This document shows positions 22,890 through 34,175 of a stretch of DNA of 64,000 nt, piece after piece. The position numbers were made by a program, and so were the translations under genes. Location: positions 350,686 through 414,685 of the forward strand of contig NW_006768809.1 of assembly GCF_000204055.1 (NCBI RefSeq), read 5' to 3'. Each line of letters opens with the position of its first letter. The first letter of the stretch is position 1. Under the pieces are notes generated by a model. That model did no database searches. It saw nothing but the letters and a program-made list of their open reading frames with translations, and was not told the DNA's origin. Source of the stretch: Melampsora larici-populina 98AG31 (Eukaryota; Basidiomycota; Pucciniomycetes; Pucciniales; Melampsoraceae).

Positions 22890-23905
22890 TACACATTCAC
22901 CTACAGGTGTTGTGTATTCACCTGGGTGTTGTGTATTCACCTGGGTGTGGATTTTATTCACCTATGGGTGATTTGTGTTCACCCATAGGTGAATTTTATT
23001 CACCTATGGGTGAATTTTATTCACCTATGGGTGAATTTTATTCACCTATGGGTGAATTTTATTCACCTATGGGTGAATTTTATTCACCTATGGGTGAATT
23101 TTATTCACCTATGGGTGAATTTTATTTACCTATGGGTGAATTTTATTTACCTATGGGTGAATTTTATTCACCCATAGGTGATACACATTCACCTATGGGT
23201 GAATTGTATTCACCTATCGGTGATACACATTCACCTAAGGTTGATTGGTTTGTATATGTGTGTTTGGAATTTACAAGTCACTCACTACACATAAGTGGGA
23301 TTTGGATTCACACGTGTGATTTGTTTGTATGGGTTTACCTTGTATTTACATGTGGCGGCATTGACTCATTGCAATTCACATATATGTGATTAGGATTCAC
23401 ATAAGTGTGATTGGTTTGTATAGATGTGTTTTGGTGTTTTTTATTTACACATGACTCACTTCACATATATGTGATTAGGATTCACATATGTGTGACTGGG
23501 TCGTATAGGTGTGTTTTGTATTTACACGTGACACAATTCACAGAATTCACGATTTATATTCACATACGGGTGATACATTTTCACCTACGGGTGACTGGTT
23601 GGTATATGTATGTTTTGTATTTACGCATAACTCAATTCACATATATGTGATTGAAATCACATATATGTGATTGGATTCACATATGTGTGATTGGATTCAC
23701 ATATGTGTGATTTGTTTGGATTGGCTTGTTTTGTATTTGCACGTGACTCAATTCACATATGTGGGATTGGGATTCACATATGTGTGAATCCTTGGTATAG
23801 GTGTATTTTTTGTATATACATTCCGTGGCAATGACAACATTCACATGGGTGTGAATGGGATTCACATATATGTGATTGAATTTCACATATGTGTGATGCG
23901 GATTT
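22890..23905. repeat. Right subterminal TCAC/GTGA palindrome arrays
   Basis: From 22930 to 23180 about ten units of TCAC-CTATGG-GTGA-ATTTTAT, period 21, are nearly homogeneous. From 23180 to 23905 follow units with varied cores (CCATAG, ATATAT, ACATGT and others). The last 280 bp are the inverted counterpart of 5223-5500. Confidence 0.9.
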
Positions 23906-23958
23906 CCAATATTGTGGCTGACCTTGACATATTAGCCATTATATAGTGGCGGACGGCG
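23670..23958 (-). repeat. KDZ right inverted repeat, inner block
   Basis: Reverse-complement partner of 5223-5500, including the palindromes and the GGCGGACGGCGC motif at the outer side. Confidence 0.85.
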
Positions 23959-24047
23959 CTACAGATGGTTCCATGCCTTTTCTCAATGGAAGCAGCCCTC
24001 AGAAATCACTTTGAGTCCGACGCGTCGGGACGGCGGCGTGTCGGTGG

Positions 24048-24126
24048 GTGACGTTACGGCTACTAGCCGCTAGGAATGTCATTTTTCCCACCGGCTTATA
24101 CTCGTGGGGTCGGGTAGCCACAGGTG
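24048..24126 (-). repeat. KDZ right terminal inverted repeat, outer block
   Basis: Partner of 4061-4135. It ends ...GGGTAGCCACAGGTG, directly followed by the duplicated target TATAGCGG. Confidence 0.9.
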
Positions 24127-24134
24127 TATAGCGG

Positions 24135-24697
24135 AAACAAATACATACCACTGAAGCTTATTCTATCAAGGCATCTTAGAACTTTCCATTCTTGTCTTTT
24201 ATCCGGTGAAATGGTGATAGCTTGATGTACACCAACAACATCCAACTTGTTACATCTTGTGTAAATTGTTTTGCTATTTGTGTCAAATCAGGCATTGCTT
24301 TAAGATGATCCTCTTGAAGTTACTTTCAGACTGAGGATGGAATCTTTCAAGGAATTGCCAGACTGGGGAATGGATTGTTTGATGAACTGCTAGAAAGAAG
24401 GTTCATGACAGTGATGGCCGCACATATGTGTAGCTACCAATTATGGAGTTGAGAACCGCGATAGTCAAGAAGACAGAATATGTGCAACTTATCAAGACCC
24501 GAGCCTGGTGCGAGACCACGTACAGGAAGGTGGGTTGGTGTTGAGGGCGGTTTGGATTGTTGGTGAGATTGAGAAAGGATTGTCTGTTTGTGATTGGTAA
24601 CAATGTTGGGTCACTTAGGGTGGTGTTGGTGAGGTTGATTGCATTGGGTGATCCAAGGGTAACAATGAGGAATGCAAGTATTGTCAAATGACACTGA
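24135..24697. other. Stretch right of the KDZ element without a gene
   Basis: No gene recognised. It likely belongs to the interior of the minus-strand Helitron whose 5' end is at 25718. Confidence 0.35.
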
Positions 24698-25582
24698 GGG
24701 AATTGATAAGTATGAAACTCAATTGAGCAAAGTTGTGGTGTCCGAGTCCGCAACTTCCTTCAATCACGGGTTTTGTTTGCAATATGTTCACATTACATTT
24801 GCAGGTTCCCCTCGGGCTGCCCTGTATGCGCACGTCTAGTCAAATTTCATGTATCATGTATTTTGTTTTGTCACAATTCTGTCTCCCTCAGTTCCTTTCA
24901 CATGATGATCAAAGGCCTCAAAAGGGACCTTATCCGCACCAGTAACTTATCAACACACTCGTTCTTAGCTTGTTCTCAAATCCAGATAAGGTTAACTCCA
25001 AATTCAATGGTCCTTGAGTGACATCAACAACTTGTTGTATCAATCCTTTGAGATTTGTTTATAATTCTTATTGAGGTATTTTTCCATACATAATCATCGA
25101 AACAAAGTCTAAACACAAATGAATTGATCAAATTTGAACTTGATTTCAAAGAACAATTACAAACAGAATTGAAATCGAACACAAAAATGCAAATATAAGA
25201 ATTAGGAAGAGAAAGGACAATCATAATCCTACATGTAGATTTTCTGATTAAGAGAAACAAGAGGGGGTAGGTATTTGAAATAATTGAGAAAGATACATGA
25301 TTCATAGCATGAAATTGGATTGATGCAGTGAAGCAGGAGTTTGTTTGACTTACGTTAAAAGAGGATTGAAAGTGTCCACAAAAAGAGAGGACAAAAATGA
25401 AAGACAAATTTTTTCTTCTACTTGAGGATCCATGAGGGTCTACATATGTAAACATGAGGGCAGCTCAAGGGGAACCTGCAAACGTAATGTGAACGTATTG
25501 CAAACAAAACCCGTGATTGAAGAAAGTTGCAGACTTGGACACCACAACTTTGCTCATTCGGGCTTCATACTTATTAATTCCC
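24698..25582. mobile_element. Element of about 885 bp with 126-bp terminal inverted repeats
   Basis: The left arm (24698-24823) and right arm (25457-25582) are inverted copies with scattered differences; both start GGGAATT(G/A)ATAAGTATGAA and contain CAATCACGGGTTTTGTTTGC. No clear target duplication and no transposase. It is a non-autonomous DNA element of unassigned superfamily. Confidence 0.75.
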
Positions 25583-25589
25583 GTGGTGT

Positions 25590-25718
25590 GAAGTAGTGAT
25601 GGGAACATGTGAGAGCAAAATTAAATGTTCAGGACGTGTAAACCTTCAATTTTGGAGTAGTAATTGGGAGTTTTGTTGAGTTTTGCCGGTGAACACGGTT
25701 TGCCTTTAACTTGAATGA
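25590..25718 (-). mobile_element. Helitron 5' terminal segment, copy 3
   Basis: On the minus strand it starts TCATTCAAGTTAAAGG, preceded by A, and shares about 110 bp with the Helitron 5' ends at 2265 (minus) and 36459 (plus). No 3' end was found on this strand. Confidence 0.7.
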
Positions 25719-27078
25719 TAAAAAGGGTATGTAGTACCTGGTTGTTCCTGCTTTCTCTCGACACCAATTTCCTCCTTCCCATAGCAATAGATCTTTATCC
25801 ATTCAACTCATCCACTTGTTCTGCATATACCTGCGTTCTCTCAATAAAAAACCTGTCCCTCCTCAACAAACCACTATTTAGCCTTTGAACTTATCATTTC
25901 ACTTGTCAAAGAACTTTACTGCTTTTTTGTATCAACTGCTTTGTCCCAATGCCTTATTCCTTGTAGGTAAAAGTCTCATTGATTCTTCTTACTCTCCCTT
26001 GAATCATTCAACCATGCAGCTTGGATTTTCCAACCTCATCTGCTATTCTGTTCTTGTTGCTTTTTTTTCTTGCGCATTACCATGGCAAGTACTACCCCCT
26101 CCACCAAAGCAAAGGCTTGCACCCTAAATGTCTACAAAGTTGTGAGTATCCTATCCATCATTTGTTCCTTTTACTGTTTTGGATAATGTTTTTTTTTTCA
26201 TTTATCCACAAATAGCACTTCTGCATACCCATATACTCGTGGTATCTGGATTTATTGAACTTGGAAAACCAATCCACCCCGCCCAAACTAAGTTTCTTTT
26301 GACTTATCAAGTCATTATAAAACTACCTTTATTAATTATTGGTCTATTATCTTTATCTGTTCCAATTTGTTGCCTACAATCTTGTAATTTAAAAAGAAAA
26401 TATTGTTTCAAAAGGATACATATCTTCCTTCTGTTTTCTAAGAATATATAGCCATACATACCCAATAGTTAGACTAGACAAGAGATAAGTCCATAAATCA
26501 GAAAGAGAGTTGTTAAATTGAGTTTTGTTGATTTTTTCCATCAATACTTCTCAGACAGAAGACAATTTTGGAACTCATGAAGAATGAGAATTGTGATTCA
26601 GCTACACCCACAATTTGATCCCAAGAGACTGACTCGAGTTCAGATCTTCATCCACTTCAATCCTTGTGAGTGAAAAATTGAAGCCTTAAAAATATTGAGT
26701 CCTTTATTATTCTGCAAGTAAAGGAAGAAGCAAAATTAATTTCTTTGTATGAAACCCTATTTCCAAATATCAATTTCTTACACCCGGCTCAGCAAGTTTA
26801 GATCAGTGCTCCCTTCTAGTCAATCACCAAATTCTTCCACGGAGACAACAACAATAGGTCCACCCCAGAATTGAATGTGCATACCTGATTCAGAAGAATT
26901 GGACTGGCAAATTATCAGAATCTATCATATCCTCAAGTTGCTGAATTTGATCAACAAAATCAAATCATTGATACTTGTGATGATCATCAATTTCCAGATC
27001 AACTGGATGTATTTACTCCAAATTGATTAAAACCTATCAATTCTTTGAGCAATAAAGATGTTCCTAAACAAAACCATT
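25719..27078. other. Stretch with one possible short signal-peptide frame
   Basis: AT-rich. A frame at 26015-26127 (MQLGFSNLICYSVLVAFFSC...) has a hydrophobic, signal-peptide-like run but stops after 37 codons. An overlapping frame from the ATG at 26081 reads to a GTGAGT donor. Neither is recognised. No other content seen. Confidence 0.3.
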
Positions 27079-27378
27079 CACCATGTCAATATTTGTGTAG
27101 CACGTCGACGTGCACACATGGAGAGTTTTGATCTAAATCTCAAAGTCTTTTGGTCAGATTTAGACTGAGAGTGTTGTTGTGTGCCCTTTGTGAATAGTGG
27201 TTTATTCATAGGATTTGCGGAATCCTTTGTCATCAGCTGGGGTCAACTGACTTTCAATGTCCCAGTTGATAAGTGGATGATGCACCTGTTGTGGAACCTC
27301 TTTGATGGGTCTTTACAGGTTCTAAGCAAAGTCTTTTGTGTGTGCATGTCGACGTGCTACACAAATATTTACATGGTG
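27079..27378. mobile_element. 300-bp inverted-repeat element
   Basis: Both ends begin, inverted, CACCATGT(C/A)AATATTTGTGTAG and continue through CACGTCGACGTGCACACA, giving terminal repeats of about 42 bp. A 3-bp repeat ATT flanks it (27076-27078 and 27379-27381). No coding sequence. Confidence 0.75.
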
Positions 27379-28051
27379 ATTAATATAGCTTGTACTCAAT
27401 TTATGATTTACTTGCAGTGTCCATTCCTACTGCAAACACTACATTTCCTTTATCTTTAATTCATCAAGATGAAAACCTGATGAATGATTCATATCCCCAT
27501 TCTACTCTTGCTTCACTTTTGATTCTGTGCAATGGTGAACAATATAATCCAAAATATCTAAATCATTCAAAGTATGGATTCAAACACAGAGTTGATGTCA
27601 GGAATATAAATTCTAAAACATAACTTTTTACTCCCATATACTGTCACAGTGACAAGACAAATCTGAACATGTATTTGTTGTTCAGACTAAGTACAGTGAC
27701 CACTTTAGAAAACTTTGTTTGCCTTGCATATTTTTCTCCATGGGAGCCTTAAACAACTGGTTCATTGAGACACTTAATAGTGGAGGGGGTCAATAAAGGT
27801 CAATCTTTCCAAGTATTATCTTTCTGTAGATCTTGAAGTGGGATACTGATTTTTCCCTAATATTCTCCTGGTCAAGGGGTATCAGTGATAAAACAATATG
27901 GCCAGTTGAATGCCTTGGGAGGATGGGTTTATAAATATGTATGATGTGGAGCAATGTGCCATTCCTTGTGGTTGCTATACATTATCCAGTTTTTACAGTA
28001 GATGTTGACCAATTTGGAACAATTGGATACAAAATGATATAAGAGTTCCCC
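27379..28051. other. Gene-less stretch
   Basis: No gene, repeat or RNA recognised. Confidence 0.4.
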
Positions 28052-28253
28052 TGTTGCGGGCATGCCCGCATATTCTCTAGTTAGTATTAAGTCCGTATAG
28101 AGGGGGTATATGTTGTCTGTTCCTCTCCTTCCTTCCTTCTTTTCTCTTGGTGATCTCTTCTCCTCCTCTCTCAAGTTTCTAGTTCTTTTCTGATCTTTCT
28201 TTGGGGTCTGGGTATGGTTCCCCTCCTGAAATCTATCGGCCCAGTGAAATACA
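28052..28253 (+). mobile_element. Possible solo LTR fragment
   Basis: Starts TGTTGCGGGCATGCCCGCA, followed by a pyrimidine-rich run (TCCTCTCCTTCCTTCC) and a segment near TTGGTCATAGATCAG that resembles a primer-binding region. A 7-bp repeat GTTCCCC occurs just before it (28045-28051) and again at 28217-28223. The layout recalls Copia-type LTRs of rust fungi, but the expected ...CA end and a 5-bp duplication are not clear. Confidence 0.3.
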
Positions 28254-29014
28254 CATTGGTCATAGATCAGTCTAAGCTTTGGCCTGCAAGTCCAATCCCA
28301 GTGAAGGTCGAGTGATCCTCGATCTTACAGCATGAGATCACAATTGTTTTAGAGGGCTCATTTGTAAGATTATGAAATATTCATTCAATCAACCTCAACT
28401 GAGCTGGTATAAGTACTGGTATACATGAAAATCCATGTGGATTTGATCCATTTTGGTCAAAGTGATTAAAGATCAGGATATTCTGATTGTGTGGTTTGAA
28501 AGAGCGGCATGTGCTTGCTGTCCTTTTGTGAAGGGCGGCAGTGTAGAGGGGCTCAGGGAGGACGTGGGAGCAGGTTACAGTTGCTCAGTATCATGAAATG
28601 ACAACGGTTACCAAAAGTGATGATTGTGTTTTGATAATTATAACTTTTCAAAAGCCTTTTTCGAGCAAAGGCGCCGCTAAAGTCATTGATCATTGGTCTG
28701 TCAAGTTGCAAAAATTTCGCCGGTGCAAAATCTCGTGCAGTTCGTGTTGTCATGGCCCATGGCTAACTTGTTGAATGGGTCGCAAGGCATCCAACTCTTC
28801 ATTCTGTCAGCATAACAGATGGAGTCTTTGCAACCGCAGTGGCATTTGATATCTTTTGTGGGGACACATATCTCGGTGGCGAGTGTCGACTCTATACATG
28901 CATATGAACTTTATTCATACAAGCCATCATACTTTCAGTCCAGCTGAATATCTCGGCTGATCATACCTTCTCATAGTAACGGCCTTGTGGGCGTATAATT
29001 GATTGCGGGAAGCA
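28254..29014. other. Stretch with a possible minus-strand first exon
   Basis: A minus-strand frame from 28753 (MTTRTARDFAPAKFL...) reads 37 codons to a GTTATA site. It might be a first exon or a gene remnant. I recognise no family. Confidence 0.25.
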
Positions 29015-30612
29015 ATGGATCACCGGTACCCTTGGTACCTGCTCCTGCAATTCTCTGAACTCATGAAGCTTACAGAAGCTCAATCGAAGCAAATCATCAT
29101 CTATCTTATTTCAAATTTCATTTGTGAAGATATTTTTTCTCCCAAGCTCTTCTCAGCACATCTCCTACGAACGGAAAAGGAGAACTAAATGGGAAAGCAG
29201 TTCCCGAACAAAGTGGTACATCAACTTTTCTACATGGCCAGAGTTTTGAGTATGCCTAGATATCATTGAGCTGACCCTTCTTTGTCATAGATTGATGGCT
29301 CCCGCATCCTCAATCGAAGATTGCGGCACTCCTTTCGCCAGCTGGTTTCTGGCGAAACAGCTTCATCTTTACCGGAAGGGGGTAAGCGTGTCAAAAGCAT
29401 AAAAATGTTGCATAAGATAGGAAAAGTGTGTCACTCTTCAAAAAACTTGAGGACATGTAGCTCTACCCTCTACCATCACAATACTCAACTAACATATTTC
29501 TGCATTCTCTCCTTACCGCCTCAATCACAGGCTCCAGGATCTGTCATCAATGGTATAGGTGAAATAGTAAACAAGTTCATTTATAAAGTACGCACTCATA
29601 TCAGAGGCTTTCACCCAATCGTAAGTCTACAATTCTTGAAGTACCTATGTGACCCAGACCACAACGCAAGTGCATGTATCAACACATCTGACTCTCTTTC
29701 TTTTGCTTCCTCTTGATTCATTTAAATTGTTAGGTCACACTCAAGGCATGGCAAGGCTCAAATCTACATGGCGCATGCCGATCATCCGAAGTGAGTGGCA
29801 TCCTTGATTCCTCGATTGATAGAGAATTTTTTGTTGATATTTGTTCGAGTCCTCGATAGTCACTTCATTCTCCCTGGCCTATCTCGACTCGCCTCACAGA
29901 CCAGATGTGGTTTGAAAGCCTCATCAAAGCCGCGTGGGACTCGGACACGGATTCTGATCTCCAATCTGATCAGCATGATCTTGATCAATATGATGAGACT
30001 CATGTCGACTTCGCCGCATGGAAGGATGATTTCACAGCGCTGACAAGTTCTCCGGAAATGGAAACTTTACCTATTTCACCTACAAGCTTACTATACAGAA
30101 GTGTGGATTGCCAGGTACAAGTGATCACTGGCCCCTGGTACCCATGTTTTGCCACCACCATAGGCACAAAGGTCAACACCAAACACATTGACAGTGAAGG
30201 ACACAGCAGTCCCAGATGCATGACTCTTTGCAATTCGATTTCATCCCCTGAGCCGACACCTCATGTCATGAGCTTGCCATCACTCGACACTATGCATGTT
30301 GGAACACGCCTTAGTACTCCAGTTTACCCTCTTCCAACACATCCCTTGCTTGAACTTCAAAAAGCAAGGAACATACTGACTCAAGACAAGCATCTTCATC
30401 TTGAGGTGGGCCCAGGGAGTTTGAAACACGACAATGCAAAAAATCCAGCGAAGGTCCAATTGCAAAGTTTGTCATATGCAACAGATGTATTTAAATCCGG
30501 AGTCTCCACAAGGATGGGTGAGTATGAAAGACTTCAAAATCAATTCAGGTGGAGGATGATACCATCTATTGAGCCTTTGAAAGAAGGGATTATGGACCCA
30601 ATCAGCTTGTAG
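29015..30612 (+). CDS. Unrecognised multi-exon coding region
   Basis: The ATG at 29015 opens a 57-codon frame (MDHRYPWYLLLQFSEL...). Further open segments follow at 29291-29620 (GSRILNRRLRHSFRQL...) and 29905-30612, the last a 235-codon frame beginning MWFESLIKAAWDSDTDSD and ending STRMGEYERLQNQF...MDPISL. Acidic and Ser/Thr-rich stretches dominate the last part. Exon joins are not secure. I see no known domain; it may be a host gene, a degraded one, or transposon cargo. Confidence 0.35.
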
Positions 30613-32477
30613 ATATCAAAGTAACAAAAGATTCACTCATGTAGCCTGCTGTAGTGCTTCTATCATTTACATATGGACTTGTTTCTTTTCAATGATTACC
30701 TACAAACTGTATCATCACCAGTGAACTTGGTTGCTTTCAAAATTTTGTACAGTATGGTATTCTTCTGAGTTTTACATTGTTTTGTACAAACAGTCGGAGT
30801 GTGCACATTTTTTGCAGCGCAGGTCGACAGCAAGTTGTATAAACAGGTGCACATTCAACAGTAAATTGACACTACTTTGATCTCAGTCATGATGGTAGTA
30901 ATGTGCTGTGCTGAGAAAAGGTCCCAACGCCGTGCTAACCAGGACACTGCAAAGTAGAGAGCTCAATGAAGTTTGAATGCTTTAAGCGCCGTATGTAAAG
31001 AGTAAAAACAACCTGGGGAATCAGGTGCAGCATAAGCAACACGGCAACAAGTGTGATTCCACTCACTTTCAGGGGGTGAAAATAGGTGGGAAGTAACTTG
31101 AGGTTTTCATTACTAGGGAGCTGCGAGGTCTTTATATAGACGAGCATCTTTTGGCAAAGTACAAATAAGGAAATAAGGTGGTACAATAAGAACAACAGGA
31201 TTGTTGTGATACAAGATAAGTGGAGGACGCGAAAGGCCGGATCCGGTACTGCAGGATCCGGTTACAATTAGTGTTTGTCTACAAGATGTAAGTGATCAAG
31301 ACGGATCTGGTAAGGTCCGTTTTGATAAAGAAAGAAAATAGGGACTTTGAAAAGCAAAGAAAAGTAAAATAGAAAAAGAGAAAAGCGCAAAAGCACGTAT
31401 GCAGAGAACAAAGGGAACTAGTCACATAAGGGAATCACACAAGCCTTCGAGCTTCAGAGCTACAAAAAAGGAAAAACACCTGGGGAATCAGGTGCAGCGT
31501 AAGCAACACCGTCACGGAAACAAGCCTCCGCGCTTCAGAGCTACAAAAAAGGAAACACACCTGTGCGCAGTGCAACAGGGTAGGAATTAGGCAAATGGAA
31601 TGAAATGGGTACCCAAAGGCACGACGGTACATATGTATTCCAAAAAAATCAAGAGACAAGTGAAGTAAACGGGAAAAACCCAGTACTAAATAATGGTATG
31701 TACTGCACCGCCAACATATTTACCTCGGATTTTGTAATCCGAGGTATCCTCGGATGCAAAACCTCGGACAGAAGCTTCCCGAGGTTTTGATCCGAGGTTA
31801 TTTCCAGGGCAAAAACCTCGGACAAGGTCTGTCCAAGGATTTGCCTCCAATGATGCCTCGGATTTCTCAACCCGAGGCATCTATGCTGGCAGTGCTGGGT
31901 AGGATAAGATTGACACGTGTACTCCAATAGATGTGAAAACTTTCACTATCTACTAATTATCCCACATTCCTCACCACTAACACAATCTCACATAAATGCA
32001 AGTACACAAATCAAGATAAATTATTATTGAACAAAAAAAATCTTTTTCCTCCCGCCCATCCCTGCACCCTACCTATGCAGAGAGCCAACCTGTACACGGG
32101 ACCACGGCCTATTGGAAAGATTCCGTCGTTAGGTTCCTGGTTCAGGATGCTTCTACTTAGTGGTTTTCTCTCAGATCATTAAGATCTTAAGCTTATGATA
32201 TGTTCCTTATTGTATTATTAACTAGTTTTCTGTTGTGCCTTATTCATATTTTTTTCTTATTTATATAGTGTTATGTTTCTCTAGATTTATCTTTTCTTTT
32301 TCTGATCAAAATTCAAACGTGATGGGGAACTTGTATCTTCAATACAGGTCTGGTCTTGAACGATTAAACCCGTCTGGTTGATTAAGAAAGTTGTATTTCT
32401 AAAAAGGAGAATAAGATAATAATAACCTAACCCTAACCCTCCCTCACCGTCCTTCAAGCGCCGGTATCTCTTGACTG
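30613..32477. other. Repeat-rich spacer before the LINE
   Basis: Three short direct repeats of the type CACCTGGGGAATCAGGTGCAGC...AAGCAACAC and GCTTCAGAGCTACAAAAAAGG lie at 31010-31050, 31448-31510 and 31530-31570. A palindrome-rich block follows at 31719-31900. A short telomere-like CCTAACCCTAACCCT lies at 32427-32441, close to the LINE start. No gene recognised. The LINE 5' untranslated region probably begins in the last few hundred bases. Confidence 0.45.
31719..31900. repeat. CCTCGG palindrome block
   Basis: Repeated CCTCGGAT and ATCCGAGG boxes form at least four potential hairpins, e.g. CCTCGGATTTTGTAATCCGAGG at 31724-31745. It probably is a small foldback element; no target duplication was determined. 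Confidence 0.6.
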
Positions 32478-34175
32478 ATGCCACCTGGCGCGTCCGACAC
32501 GGGCCAGATGGTCAAGGACGACTCCCTCAACCATTTGGTCAAAGGAACAATGGATACGGACGCAATCATCAAATCTATCGATGTGAACGCCTTTCCCCAA
32601 GGCAATTTGGATGAGACCCTCTCCCAGACCGAGATCTTATCAGACAAGATCAACATCATCCCTAAACGCAATCCGGTGCCCTTACTTGCCGAGTTCTCAA
32701 AGAAGAAGGCTCGGTCGGCCACCCCAGGCCTGGACGTTCAAGACGGCTTCAAGACCACCCCCAACACTCCTTGATCCGAAAGGATCAGCCAAATGCTCCC
32801 TGGCGGCGAAGACAACTGCACCCTTGAGGCTCTACTAACCAAACTGGTCTTGGTAGCAAACTCTGCAATCCAGCTCCTGGCCAAAATCCAAGTCGATGTC
32901 GAGTCATGCGCCAACATCCTAGTTTTGATAAACGCTGCATATGACAAGCACCAGATCAATGCGACGAAGAAGGCACTCTTCCATAAACCGGCATCCAGCC
33001 TCAAATGCCCCACCAGGGTGGCTGTGCTGTTAGCACCCCTAGCGCTGAGCTCCAACACCGCGCATGATTTCCAAATCAGCTCTCTTGCAGAGAAATTCGA
33101 CGTTCTGAATGAGAAAGTCTCTTTTCTTGTTTCATCTCTACCTGCTTTATCAAGCCCCAGTGCCCAGAAGCAAGCTACAGCTCGAAATCCAGGCTCATAT
33201 GCTACCAAAGTGGCAAAAGCCCCCGCAGCAAGTGCAAGACCAGCGGCCAAACCAAGTTTGGCACCGCTAGCCAAGAAAAGATTGGCAAACACTGTGACTT
33301 TGGTCCAAGTCGACAAAGTGCAAGTGGCTCTGAAGGAACTGTTGATTACTCAGCTCATCCAAGGCTTTAACAACACCTTTCGCCTCAACAACCTAAGGGT
33401 AAACAAGTCCAACGCGACTACCATAACCGTCAAGATGGTTCAACGCCACCCGTCCAACAATTTAGTTCTGCACTTTGAAAGTGCTGCCCACGCCAAAAAG
33501 ATCCAACAATTGGAACAAGTATGGCTTCCCCCCATCACCATGGCCCTGAAAGTGAGACCAGCTCACTACACGGTGCTCATTCACGGCATCCCGACCTCTT
33601 TCAACCAGGAGGTTACCCACCACAGTGAGGAGCTTATAGCTTCCAACCCTGATTTATTACAGGAGACAGCCTTTATTAGGTGGCTGAACCCCAAAATAGC
33701 AGACGACCCGTCAAAACGGTACTCAACACTGCTGATAGGCTTCAACGCTGAACATCAAGCTGAAAAATGTGTCAGAGACAAGATTTGGTTTGGTAGAGGC
33801 CTACACAGAACCATCGCCGGTAGGGAGCCACCTAAGTGGTGCTATAACTGCCGGAAGATCGGCCACACGTCCTTGTTGTGCCAAGAAAAGGCTATGTGCC
33901 CATACTGTGGAGGGGAGCATCAGGCTCATCGATGCCCCCAAAAAGGCATAGCCCCTTTGAGATGCACGGCGTGCATCCGATCCCTGATTGCGCTGGACCC
34001 ATCCACCTCAGTCAAACACTTGTTTGAAACCAATAACAATGACCTCTTACACTCCCCTTTCCACCCACAATGTGCCACACACATTTCTGAGGGTCTACCA
34101 CCATACAACCCAAGTACGTTGCCCAAATTGGTCGTCACTGCCCAAGAAACAGTTGTTGCTAACTCTCCATGTTAG
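32478..34175 (+). pseudogene. LINE ORF1 (zinc-knuckle RNA-binding protein), one stop
   Basis: The frame opens at MPPGASDTGQMVKDD and runs 99 codons to a TGA at 32772-32774. It then continues in the same frame to 34175, about 565 residues in all. The C-terminal part contains Cys/His knuckles: CYNCRKIGHTSLLC, CPYCGGEHQAHRC and CTACIRS. This is the usual ORF1 (Gag-like) layout of Tad/I-type LINEs, which coats the RNA. ORF2 starts at 34169, overlapping by 7 bases. Apart from the stop, which is probably a mutated CGA, the frame is intact. Confidence 0.8.

Larger units (their letters stand above)
4053..24134. mobile_element. 20-kb KDZ DNA transposon with 8-bp target duplication
   Basis: The element proper is 4061-24126. 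Both ends begin, as inverted repeats, with CACCTGTGGCTACCC and continue as about 75 bp of near-identical sequence. They are flanked by a perfect 8-bp direct repeat TATAGCGG (4053-4060 and 24127-24134). A second inverted block resumes at 5223 on the left and ends at 23958 on the right. On the left the two blocks are separated by two inserted elements and the assembly gap; on the right by 90 bp of native sequence. The interior encodes a KDZ-type transposase (18447-22798) plus a Tet-like dioxygenase, a FAR1/OTU protein and two unassigned genes. An 8-bp duplication fits what is known for the Zisupton branch of KDZ transposons. Most cargo genes look intact, so the element may be young. Confidence 0.88.

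Noticed and set aside
32427..32441. Telomeric repeat CCTAACCCTAACCCT
   Set aside because: Only two and a half units inside a transposon-rich interior region. It may reflect chance or LINE target choice, but not a chromosome end.
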